Positions 48,840 through 57,267 of a stretch of 64,000 bases of DNA are shown piece after piece. This DNA comes from Bog-532 sp963824545 (GTDB lineage: Bacteria; Actinomycetota; Actinomycetes; Streptosporangiales; Streptosporangiaceae). Within the stretch, counting starts at the first letter, position 1; each line of letters opens with the position of its first letter. The position numbers were made by a program, and so were the translations under genes. Location of the stretch: the NCBI GenBank assembly GCA_963824545.1, contig CAWGPP010000013.1:62001-126000 (forward strand). The letters are read 5' to 3'. The notes under the pieces were generated by a model that saw only the letters and a list, made by a program, of their open reading frames with translations, was not told the origin of the DNA and ran no database searches.

Positions 48840-50633
48840 CTAGTGTTCGTGTTCCTCCCGAGGCGGGGGGAGCTGGAACCAGTAGAAACCATGACCCGGC
48901 AGCGTGAGCAGGTAGTTCAGCTCGCCGATGCGGGGGAACGTGACGCCGCCCATGCACTCCACCGGAGTCACCCCGCGGAACCGGCGCAGGTCCAGCTCGA
49001 CCGGCTGCGGGAACCGGGACAAGTTGTTCACGCACAGGATCATGTCCGACCCGTCCGGCCCCTGGTCGGTCTCGGCGGTGGTCCGTACGAACGCGAGCAC
49101 GCTGGGGTTGGACGAGACGAGTTCGATGTACGCGCCGGTGCCGAAGACCGGGTGCCGCTTACGGATCTCGATCATGCGCCGGGTCCAGTGCAGCAGCGAA
49201 CCGGGGTTGCGCGTCTGCGACTCCACGTTCAGCGCCTGGAAGCCGTAGATCGGGTCCATGATCGGCGGCAGGTACAGCCGCTGCGGGTCGCAGCTGGAAA
49301 AGCCGCCGTTGCGGTCCGGGGTCCACTGCATGGGGGTGCGGACACCGTCCCGGTCACCGAGCCAGATGTTGTCACCCATGCCGATCTCGTCACCGTAGTA
49401 CAGCACCGGCGAGCCCGGCAGCGACAGCAGCAGCGCGGTGAACAGCTCGAGCTGGTTCCGGTCGTTGTCGAGCAGCGGCGCGAGCCGGCGCCGGATCCCG
49501 ATGTTGGCCTTCATCCGGGGATCCTTGGCGTACTCGGTCCACATGTAGTCGCGCTCGTCGTCGGTCACCATCTCGAGCGTCAGCTCGTCGTGGTTGCGCA
49601 GGAAGATCCCCCACTGGCAGCGGGACGGGATCTGCGGGGTCTGCGCCATGATCTCCGAGATCGGGTAGCGCTGCTCCCGCCGGACGGCCATGAAGATGCG
49701 CGGCATCAGCGGGAAGTGGAACGCCATGTGGCACTCGTCGCCGCCGGTGGTCGGGTCGCCGAAGTACTCCACCACGTCGGCCGGCCACTGGTTCGCCTCG
49801 GCCAGCAGCACCCGGTCCGGGTACAGCCGGTCCACCTCGGCGCGGATCCGCTTCAGGTACTCGTGCGTCTCTTTGAGGTTCTCGCAGTTGGTGCCCTCCC
49901 GCTCGTACAGGTAGGGAACCGCGTCCAGCCGGAAGCCGTCGATCCCCAGGTCCAGCCAGAACCGCAGGACCTCGATCATCGCGTCCGCGACGGCCGGGTT
50001 CTCGAAGTTCAGGTCGGGCTGGTGGGAGAAGAACCGGTGCCAGTAGTACTGGCCGCGCATCGGGTCGTAGGTCCAGTTCGACTGCTCGGTGTCGACGAAG
50101 ATGACCCGCGCCTCGGCGTACTTGTCATCGGTGTTCGACCACACGTAGAAGTCACCGAACGGCCCGTCCGGCTCGGCCCGGGACGCCTGGAACCAGGGAT
50201 GCTGGTCGCTGGTGTGGTTCATCACCAGGTCGGCGATGACACGGATGCCGCGCTTGTGCGCCTCTTCCACGAGCTCCACGAAGTCCCCGATGGTGCCGTA
50301 GTCGCCCAGCACCTTCATGAAGTCGGAGATGTCGTAGCCGCCGTCCTTCAGCGGCGACTCGTAGATCGGCAGCAGCCACAGGCAGTCGATGCCGAGCCAC
50401 TGCAGGTAGTCCAGCCGCGAGGTCAGCCCCCGGACATCGCCGGTGCCGTCGCCGATGGAGTCCTGGAAGCCGCGCACCAGCACCTCGTAGAACACGGCCC
50501 GCTTGTACCAGTCCGGGTCCCTGGGCCGGTCGAAGGAGAAGGGATCGGGCACCGGCTCGCCGGGCGACGCCGTGAATCCGGGCTGCTGGGGGGTGCTGCT
50601 GGGCCGGCCCCGCGCCGCGTCGAGCTCTGTCAC
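48840..50633 (-). CDS. treS: Trehalose synthase (maltose alpha-D-glucosyltransferase)
   Basis: A 597-residue GH13_16 enzyme interconverting trehalose and maltose. Characteristic WYKRAVFYEVLVRGFQDSIG opens the catalytic domain. The nucleophile lies in GIDGFRLDAVPYLYEREGTN (about 233), the acid/base in VLLAEANQWP (about 277), and the transition-state Asp in LRNHDELTLEM (about 343). It supplies maltose to Mak. ATG 50633 is 27 bases after glgE. The C-terminal beta-domain ends LLTLPGHGFYWFQL. Confidence 0.96.
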   Translation of the reverse strand: MTELDAARGRPSSTPQQPGFTASPGEPVPDPFSFDRPRDPDWYKRAVFYEVLVRGFQDSIGDGTGDVRGLTSRLDYLQWLGIDCLWLLPIYESPLKDGGYDISDFMKVLGDYGTIGDFVELVEEAHKRGIRVIADLVMNHTSDQHPWFQASRAEPDGPFGDFYVWSNTDDKYAEARVIFVDTEQSNWTYDPMRGQYYWHRFFSHQPDLNFENPAVADAMIEVLRFWLDLGIDGFRLDAVPYLYEREGTNCENLKETHEYLKRIRAEVDRLYPDRVLLAEANQWPADVVEYFGDPTTGGDECHMAFHFPLMPRIFMAVRREQRYPISEIMAQTPQIPSRCQWGIFLRNHDELTLEMVTDDERDYMWTEYAKDPRMKANIGIRRRLAPLLDNDRNQLELFTALLLSLPGSPVLYYGDEIGMGDNIWLGDRDGVRTPMQWTPDRNGGFSSCDPQRLYLPPIMDPIYGFQALNVESQTRNPGSLLHWTRRMIEIRKRHPVFGTGAYIELVSSNPSVLAFVRTTAETDQGPDGSDMILCVNNLSRFPQPVELDLRRFRGVTPVECMGGVTFPRIGELNYLLTLPGHGFYWFQLPPPREEHEH

Positions 50634-50660
50634 GACTGCTTCTCCTGCGTGTGCTTGCTG

Positions 50661-52763
50661 TTACATTCCTGGCCGATCGGCGCTGACCGAGAAGATGTGC
50701 GCCGGCGTGGCTGACGGGTCCAGGCGAACGTAATCGGACTGCCCCCATCGGTAGGACTCGCCTGTGAGCTCATCAGTAACGGTGAACTCGGCTCCCCAGT
50801 CCATCCCCAGCGCCGGCAGGTCCAGCCAGACGGTGGCCTCACGCGCCCGGTGGGGATCGAGGTTCACGATCACCAGGACGGTGTCGGCCCGGCCGTGACC
50901 GGAACCTGCATCACCGGACCGTTCCGCGGCCGCCTCCCGCGGGGTAACGCGTTTGGAGAAGCAGAGCCAGTCCGGCTGATCAACTGTATGAAAGCGTAGG
51001 TTACGCAGCCGGTGGAGTGCAGGGTGTGATTTACGGATTCTATTGAGAGACGTAATGAGTGGGGCGATACCCATGTTGTCGCGCGCGGCCTGATCCCAGT
51101 CGCGGAGGCGGTACTGGTATTTTTCCGAGTCCATGTACTCCTCGCTACCAGGCCGTAGCGGTATGTTCTCGCACAGTTCGTACCCCGAGTAGATACCCCA
51201 GGTCGGTGAAAGCATGGCGGCCAGGATTGCCCTTATCTCGAAGGCCGCACGGCCGCCTTGCTGCAGGTATTCGTGCAGGATGTCCGGGGTGTTCGTGAAG
51301 AAGTTGGGCCGCATGTACGGCGCCGTTTCCCCGGCCAGCTCACGCAGGTATTTGGCCAGCTCTTCGGCATGGTTCCGCCAGGTGAAGTACGTGTAGGACT
51401 GGTGGAAGCCGACCGCGGCCAGCGCGCGCATCATGGCCGGCCGGGTGAACGCCTCGGCTAGGAACAGCACGTCCGGATCGGTCGCGCGCACCTCGGCCAG
51501 CAGCCGCTCCCAGAACGCCAGCGGCTTGGTGTGCGGGTTGTCCACCCGGAAGATCCGGACGCCGTGATCCATCCACAAGCGGACGATCCGGAGCGACTCC
51601 GCGTAGATTCCCGCCGGGTCATTGTCGAAGTTAATCGGGTAAATGTCCTGATATTTCTTGGGCGGATTCTCCGCATAGGCGATGGTGCCGTCGGCCCGGG
51701 TCGTGAACCACTCCGGATGCTCTTTCACCCACGGGTGATCCGGTGACGCCTGCAGCGCGAAGTCGAGCGCCACCTCCATGCCGAGCTCGCGGGTCCGGGC
51801 CACGAACGCGTCGAAGTCGTCGAAGGTCCCCAGATCCGGGTGGATGGCGTCGTGGCCGCCGTCGGCCGAGCCGATCGCCCACGGCGATCCCGGGTCACCG
51901 GGCTGCGGGTCCAGGGTGTTGTTTCGGCCCTTGCGGAACGCCGTGCCGATGGGGTGGACCGGCGGCAGGTAGACGACGTCGAATCCCATCTCCGCGATCG
52001 CGTCCAGCCGCCGTGCCGCGGTGCGCAGCGTGCCCGACACCGGCTCCTGGTGCCCTATCGGGTCGATCTGCACGCCCTCGGACCGCGGGAAGAACTCGTA
52101 CCAGGAGCCGTACAGCGCCCGCTCCCGGTCGACGGTCAGCGGCATCCGCCGGGACCGGGTGACCAGTTTGCGCAGCGGGTAGGCCCACAGCAAACGGGTG
52201 ATCTCAGGCTCCCGGGTCGCCGCCAGCCGGTCCCACGGCGCGAGGCCAGGGTCCCGGAGCAGCGTCGCCACCTCGGCGAGCGCGGCCCGCGCCACGTCCG
52301 GCGGGATCGGCTTACCGTCCGCAGCGGGGTCATCGGGACCCGGATCGGGCAGCCGGATCCGGGACGACCGGATGATCGACTTCGACGCCTGCTCGAACAG
52401 CAGCGCGCCCTCGGCCATCATCAGCTCGATGTCCTGGCCACGCGGCACCTTGATGGCCGCGTCATGGTGCCAGTCGGCGATCGGATCCGCCCACGCCTCG
52501 ATGCGGAAGGACCAGCCGCCCTCGCGGTCCGCGGCGATCTCGGTGCCGTACCGGTCGGTGCCCGGCGCGAGCGCCTGCATCATCTCCATCGGCCGGGTGC
52601 CGCCGTCGGGGTCGCGCAGGACCACGCCTGTGGCAATGATGCCGTGCCCCTCGCGGAACACGGTCGCGCTCGCGAGGAAGGTCTCGCCGGTTACCGCCTT
52701 GGCCGGGCGCCGGGCACAGTCGACGGCGGGCTGAACATCGAGAATGGGGATTCGTCCGATCAC
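50661..52763 (-). CDS. glgE: Alpha-1,4-glucan:maltose-1-phosphate maltosyltransferase
   Basis: A 700-residue GH13_3 enzyme that extends alpha-1,4-glucan by two glucose units from maltose-1-phosphate. GTG 52763 (MIGRIPILDVQPAVDCARRP) fits the conserved GlgE start; GTG 52772 or longer frames are less likely. N-terminal and S domains are followed by the barrel, with nucleophile in HGVRIFRVDNPHTKPLAFWE (about 404), acid/base in VLFLAEAFTRPAMM (about 433) and WGIYSGYELCEN. It is the first gene of the operon with treS, mak and glgB, giving the whole GlgE pathway. Confidence 0.96.
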   Translation of the reverse strand: MIGRIPILDVQPAVDCARRPAKAVTGETFLASATVFREGHGIIATGVVLRDPDGGTRPMEMMQALAPGTDRYGTEIAADREGGWSFRIEAWADPIADWHHDAAIKVPRGQDIELMMAEGALLFEQASKSIIRSSRIRLPDPGPDDPAADGKPIPPDVARAALAEVATLLRDPGLAPWDRLAATREPEITRLLWAYPLRKLVTRSRRMPLTVDRERALYGSWYEFFPRSEGVQIDPIGHQEPVSGTLRTAARRLDAIAEMGFDVVYLPPVHPIGTAFRKGRNNTLDPQPGDPGSPWAIGSADGGHDAIHPDLGTFDDFDAFVARTRELGMEVALDFALQASPDHPWVKEHPEWFTTRADGTIAYAENPPKKYQDIYPINFDNDPAGIYAESLRIVRLWMDHGVRIFRVDNPHTKPLAFWERLLAEVRATDPDVLFLAEAFTRPAMMRALAAVGFHQSYTYFTWRNHAEELAKYLRELAGETAPYMRPNFFTNTPDILHEYLQQGGRAAFEIRAILAAMLSPTWGIYSGYELCENIPLRPGSEEYMDSEKYQYRLRDWDQAARDNMGIAPLITSLNRIRKSHPALHRLRNLRFHTVDQPDWLCFSKRVTPREAAAERSGDAGSGHGRADTVLVIVNLDPHRAREATVWLDLPALGMDWGAEFTVTDELTGESYRWGQSDYVRLDPSATPAHIFSVSADRPGM

Positions 52764-53168
52764 GGCAGTCACGCTATCGAGACCGCTGGTAGACGTGCCA
52801 GTGCGGTGCCACTCTGGCTCGGTAACTTCCGCACGCGCCCCGGCCCGGCCGTCCGCCTTGCAGATGCTGAACGGGCCTGATGTGCTCTGTGACACCTCTG
52901 AGGCATGCGCGACAATGAGTCACAAAGACTTAACAAATCCGGCGCTGACGGTTGACGACCCTATCCGGCCCCGCCTCCGAATTACTGGTCTTGGACCCTG
53001 CCACGGCGGCGGCGAGGTGTGCTAGAGACGGCCACAACGAGCTCGTTTCGCACGATTGGGCGTGATTCTCTTGCTGAAAGCACCGCAGGCTGGCCGGGAT
53101 GTGACAAGCGGCACGGAACCGGCGGCTGGTTCCCCCGCACTGGCACAGACGCACTAGGGTCACTCATC
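52764..53168. promoter_or_regulatory. Divergent promoter region glgE / glgP
   Basis: 405 bases without a gene separate the two divergent glucan-metabolism starts. TAGGGT at about 53155-53160 lies eight bases before GTG 53169, fitting a leaderless glgP transcript. No clear inverted repeat was found. Confidence 0.4.
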
Positions 53169-55796
53169 GTGAAAGCGATCCGCCGGTTCACCGTCCGCAC
53201 CGTGCTGCCCGAGCCACTGACTCCCCTGCGCGACCTCATGCTCAACCTCCGCTGGTCGTGGCACCCTGAAACCGTAGACCTGTTCGCGTCGATCGACCCG
53301 GCCGCGTGGGACGCGTCCGGCGGTGACCCGATCACCATGCTGTCCGCCTTGCGCCCAGAGCGGCTGACCGCGCTCGCAGCCGATCAGGGCTTCCTGGCCC
53401 GCCTGGACGCCGCGGCGCAGATCCTGGGCGGCTACCTGACCGGGCCGCGCTGGTTCCAGCGCACCGCCGGGAACGGGCCGCTGGCCACGGCGCCGTCCGC
53501 GATCGCCTACTTTTCGCCCGAGTACGGCATCACCGAGGTCCTGCCGGAGTACTCCGGTGGCCTCGGCATCCTGGCCGGCGACCACCTCAAGGCCGCGAGC
53601 GACCTGGGTGTGCCGCTGATCGGTGTCGGGCTGCTGTACCGGCACGGCTACTTCACCCAGTCGCTGTCCGCGGACGGCTGGCAGGGTGAGCGCTACCCGG
53701 CCACCGACCCGAACGGCATGCCGCTCGACCTGCTCCGCGACGCAGCTGGGGCCCCGGTGCGGATCACCGTGACCATGGCCGAGGGCCACGTGCTGTCCGC
53801 CCAGGTCTGGCTGGCCCGGGTGGGCCGCGTGCCGCTGCTGCTCCTCGACTCCTACGTGGAAGAGAACGAGCCGGCGCTGCACGACGTCACCGACCGGCTG
53901 TACGGCGGCGGCACCGAGCACCGGCTCCGGCAGGAACTGCTGCTCGGCATCGGCGGCATGCGTGCCGTCCGGGCCTTCTGCGCGATCACCGGGCACGCGG
54001 AGCCTGAGGTGTTCCACACCAACGAGGGGCACGCCGGTTTCCTCGGCCTGGAGCGCATCCGCACCTACGCCGCGCAGGACCTGAACTTCGACGAAGCCCT
54101 GGAGGCGTGCCGGGCGGGGACCGTGTTCACCACGCACACCCCGGTCCCGGCCGGCATCGACCGGTTCCCCCGCGATCTGGTCGAGCGCTACTTCAGCAAG
54201 GAGGCCGGCGACCCGGCGCTGCCGGTGGAGCGCGTGCTGGCGCTCGGGGCCGAGACCTATCCGGGCGGGGACCCGCACGTGTTCAACATGGCCGTGATGG
54301 GCATGCGGCTCGCCCAGCGGGTGAACGGCGTCAGCAAGCTGCACGGCGCCGTGAGCCGTGAGATGTTCTCCGGCCTGTGGCCCGGGTTCGAGGAAGCCGA
54401 GGTTCCGATCGGCTCCATCACCAACGGTGTGCACCCGGCGACCTGGGTCGCCAGCGGGGTCCTGGAGCTCGCCGACCCGGGCGAGCGCACGCTGAGTGAG
54501 GGCGGCAACTGGGACTGGGAGCGGGCGGCCGACCTGCCGGACAGCCGGATCTGGTCCGCGCGCCGGGCGCTGCGGGCCAGCCTGGTGGGGGAGACCAGGA
54601 AGCGCCTGCGCGCCTCCTGGCGCCAGCGCGGCGCCAGCGAGGCCGAGCTGACCTGGATCGACGACGTGTTCGACGCGGACACGCTCACCATCGGCTTCGC
54701 CCGCCGGGTCCCGTCGTACAAGCGCCTCACGCTGATGCTGCACGACCCGGACCGGCTGACCGGGCTGCTGCTGGACCCCGAGCGGCCGATCCAGATCGTG
54801 ATCGCCGGCAAGGCGCACCCGGCCGACGAGGGCGGCAAGCGGCTGATCCAGCAGATGGTCCAGTTCACCGACGATCCGCGGGTGCGGCACCGCATCGTGT
54901 TCCTGCCCGACTACGACATGGAGATGGCGCGCGCCCTGGTGCGCGGGTGTGACGTCTGGCTGAACAACCCGCTGCGGCCGCTCGAGGCGTGCGGGACCTC
55001 CGGGATGAAGGCGGCCCTGAACGGCGGCCTGAACCTGTCGGTCCGCGACGGCTGGTGGGATGAGTGGTACGACGGCGGCAACGGCTGGGCTATCCCGTCC
55101 GCCGACGGCGTGCCGAACCCCGGCCGCCGCGACGAACTGGAGGCCCTGGCCCTGTACGAACTGCTCGGCACGTCGGTGGCGCCGCTGTTCTACAACACCG
55201 GCCCCGGCGGCGTACCGGGCGGCTGGGTCGAGATGATCCGGCACACGCTCCGGGTGCTCGGCCCCCGGGTGCCGGCCGAGCGGATGGTCCGGGACTACGT
55301 CACCACGCTGTACGCCCCGGCCACCGGCTCGTCCCGGGCCCTGGCCGACGGCGGCACCTACCGGGCCGCCCGCGAGTTGGCCGCGTGGAAGCGCCGGGTC
55401 ACGCTGGCCTGGCCGCACGTGCACATCGAGCACGTCGAGGCCGACGCGGGCGAGCCGCGGCTCGGCACGCCGCTCACCGTGCGCGCCGCGGTGGCGCTCG
55501 GCGACCTGACCCCGGACGACGTCTGCGTCGAGGCGGTCTCCGGCCGGGCCAACGAGCACGACGAGCTGGTCGACCCCTCGTACGTGCCGCTGTCACCGGA
55601 GGGCGCCGACGCCGGCGAAGCCCAGCCGGGCGCGGTCGTCCGCTACTCGGGTGCGATCGACCTCGGCCAGCCGGGCCCGTTCGGCTACACGATCCGGGTG
55701 CTGCCCAGCCATCCTCTGCTGGCCAGCCGGGCCGAGCTCGGCCTGGTGACCGCGCCGGACGCGCCGGCCGGGATGACCAACGGCGACCTCCGCTGA
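53169..55796 (+). CDS. glgP: Alpha-glucan phosphorylase (GlgP, GT35)
   Basis: An 875-residue GT35 phosphorylase that releases glucose-1-phosphate from alpha-1,4-glucan with PLP. GTG 53169 (MKAIRRFTVRTVLPEPL) matches actinobacterial members; upstream codons are not conserved-looking. Visible features are YFSPEYGITEVLPEYSGGLG near residue 115, HTNEGHAGFLGLERI and the glucan/phosphate-site KAHPADEGGK. PLP Lys is in EACGTSGMKAALNGGLNLSV (about 613), followed by DGWWDEWYDGGNGWAI. This is the short, unregulated type. It diverges from glgE, so synthesis and breakdown genes share one intergenic region. Confidence 0.94.
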   Translation: MKAIRRFTVRTVLPEPLTPLRDLMLNLRWSWHPETVDLFASIDPAAWDASGGDPITMLSALRPERLTALAADQGFLARLDAAAQILGGYLTGPRWFQRTAGNGPLATAPSAIAYFSPEYGITEVLPEYSGGLGILAGDHLKAASDLGVPLIGVGLLYRHGYFTQSLSADGWQGERYPATDPNGMPLDLLRDAAGAPVRITVTMAEGHVLSAQVWLARVGRVPLLLLDSYVEENEPALHDVTDRLYGGGTEHRLRQELLLGIGGMRAVRAFCAITGHAEPEVFHTNEGHAGFLGLERIRTYAAQDLNFDEALEACRAGTVFTTHTPVPAGIDRFPRDLVERYFSKEAGDPALPVERVLALGAETYPGGDPHVFNMAVMGMRLAQRVNGVSKLHGAVSREMFSGLWPGFEEAEVPIGSITNGVHPATWVASGVLELADPGERTLSEGGNWDWERAADLPDSRIWSARRALRASLVGETRKRLRASWRQRGASEAELTWIDDVFDADTLTIGFARRVPSYKRLTLMLHDPDRLTGLLLDPERPIQIVIAGKAHPADEGGKRLIQQMVQFTDDPRVRHRIVFLPDYDMEMARALVRGCDVWLNNPLRPLEACGTSGMKAALNGGLNLSVRDGWWDEWYDGGNGWAIPSADGVPNPGRRDELEALALYELLGTSVAPLFYNTGPGGVPGGWVEMIRHTLRVLGPRVPAERMVRDYVTTLYAPATGSSRALADGGTYRAARELAAWKRRVTLAWPHVHIEHVEADAGEPRLGTPLTVRAAVALGDLTPDDVCVEAVSGRANEHDELVDPSYVPLSPEGADAGEAQPGAVVRYSGAIDLGQPGPFGYTIRVLPSHPLLASRAELGLVTAPDAPAGMTNGDLR

Positions 55797-55890
55797 GCCG
55801 GACCGCCGGCCTGGCCTCCCGGCCGCCCCGGTTTTCCTGAGAGGCTGGGGGCCAGAGCCGGTTACACCGGAATGAAGGTGGAGGACTGTC

Positions 55891-56670
55891 ATGGGTGACT
55901 TCGTCCGCGTAGAGACCGATGCGGGAATCGCGACCATCCGGCTGGACCGGCCGCCGATGAACGCGATCAACGCCCAGATGACCGCCGAGATCGGCGCGGC
56001 CGCCGCGCAGGCCGGAGCGGATCCGGACGTGCACGCGGTCATCCTCTACGGCGGGGAGAAGGTCTTCGCGGCCGGCGCCGACGTCAAGGAGATGGCCGCG
56101 GCCAGCCACGCCCGGATCCTGGAATTCGGCGCAGGCATCCAGAACGCCTTCAAGGCGGTGGCCCGGATCCCCAAGCCGGTCATCGCAGCGATCATCGGGC
56201 CCGCGCTCGGCGGCGGCCTGGAGTTGGCGCTGTGCGCCGACTTCCGGGTGCTGGGCGAGCGCGCCAAGGTCGGGCAGCCGGAGATCCTGCTCGGCGTCAT
56301 CCCCGGCGCGGGCGGCACCCAGCGGCTGCCCCGGCTGATCGGCCCGTCCCGGGCCAAGGACCTCGTCTTCAGCGGGCGGATCGCGGACGCGGCCGAGGCA
56401 CTCCGTATCGGCCTGGCCGACCGCGTGGTGCCCGACGCCGAGGTGTACGAGGCGGCCCGGAAGCTCGCGGCGAGCTTCGCGGGCACCGCCCCGCTGGCGC
56501 TGCGGGCCGCCAAGCAGGCTATCGACGACGGCCTGGAACGGGACCTGGACGCGGGCCTGGAGATCGAGCGATTGGCGTTCACCGGGCTGTTCGCCACCGA
56601 GGACCAAGAGAACGGGATGCGCAGTTTCCTGGAGAACGGACCGGGGAAAGCGACGTTCAGTGGCCGGTGA
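55891..56670 (+). CDS. Enoyl-CoA hydratase/isomerase family protein
   Basis: A 259-residue crotonase-fold protein. The oxyanion hole is formed by VFAAGADVKEMAAA and AAIIGPALGGGLELALCADF. The two catalytic Glu positions are occupied: E in GGGLELA (about 111) and E in VGQPEILLGVIPGAGGTQRL (about 132). It should therefore be a true enoyl-CoA hydratase of fatty-acid beta-oxidation. ATG 55891 follows GTGGAGGAC. The next gene begins 38 bases later and may be cotranscribed. Confidence 0.92.
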   Translation: MGDFVRVETDAGIATIRLDRPPMNAINAQMTAEIGAAAAQAGADPDVHAVILYGGEKVFAAGADVKEMAAASHARILEFGAGIQNAFKAVARIPKPVIAAIIGPALGGGLELALCADFRVLGERAKVGQPEILLGVIPGAGGTQRLPRLIGPSRAKDLVFSGRIADAAEALRIGLADRVVPDAEVYEAARKLAASFAGTAPLALRAAKQAIDDGLERDLDAGLEIERLAFTGLFATEDQENGMRSFLENGPGKATFSGR

Positions 56671-56708
56671 CACGTGCGCCTAGCGCGGCATCCTGGACGG
56701 GAGAGTTC

Positions 56709-57119
56709 ATGAGCGAAGCCGATGACGGTCTCTCCCTGGACCTGGTCACGGCGGCCCTGCGGGCGGACAGTGCCGACGTGGCGATCTACGCGCGGGTGCT
56801 CACCGAGTCGCTGAGTGAGGCGCTGCCGCCCGGCACGGTCAGCGTGGAGCGCGAGCGCTCCGTGTCGGACCGGATGCGCGGCCGCCCGGGCGAGGTGTCC
56901 AAGATCGTGGTCCGGCTGGACGACCGGGTTATGACGCTGAGCGTGCAGCGCGGTCAGCCCGCCGCCGAGATCTGCCGGGAGGTCCGGGGTGTGGTGCTGT
57001 CCCGGACCCCGGTCCCGCTGCACGAATGGACCGCCACCCTGGCCAGCGCGCTGGTCACGCACGCGGAGCGCAACGCGATCGCCGCCCAGGCCCTGCGGAA
57101 GCTCGTCGCGGGCAGCTGA
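56709..57119 (+). CDS. Conserved hypothetical protein
   Basis: A 136-residue soluble protein from ATG 56709 after GGGAG. It has a helical N-terminus (LDLVTAALRADSADVAIYAR), a beta section with VSVERERSVSDRMRG and IVVRLDDRVMTLSVQRG, and a C-terminal helix (LASALVTHAERNAIAAQALR). I believe similar short proteins occur next to other actinobacterial genes, but I cannot name a family. No catalytic motif is apparent. It is probably in an operon with the enoyl-CoA hydratase. Confidence 0.75.
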   Translation: MSEADDGLSLDLVTAALRADSADVAIYARVLTESLSEALPPGTVSVERERSVSDRMRGRPGEVSKIVVRLDDRVMTLSVQRGQPAAEICREVRGVVLSRTPVPLHEWTATLASALVTHAERNAIAAQALRKLVAGS

Positions 57120-57267
57120 CGCGCCGGTTGATGGCGCCCGGACGGGCCGCTCGCGGCCCCCTGACGGGCTCCGCTGACCGGTCGGCGCGCCGCGACCAGC
57201 CGCCCGACCTGTGCACATGCTCGTTCGCTTCTGCATGTTTGCGCCTGCACCGTAGTCTGGTGAGGCG

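Noticed and set aside
48159..50714. 851-codon plus-strand frame opposite mak and treS
   Set aside because: Spans two recognised genes on the other strand and has shadow composition.
53160..55559. 799-codon minus-strand frame opposite glgP
   Set aside because: Mirror frame of a conserved phosphorylase; no recognisable motif.
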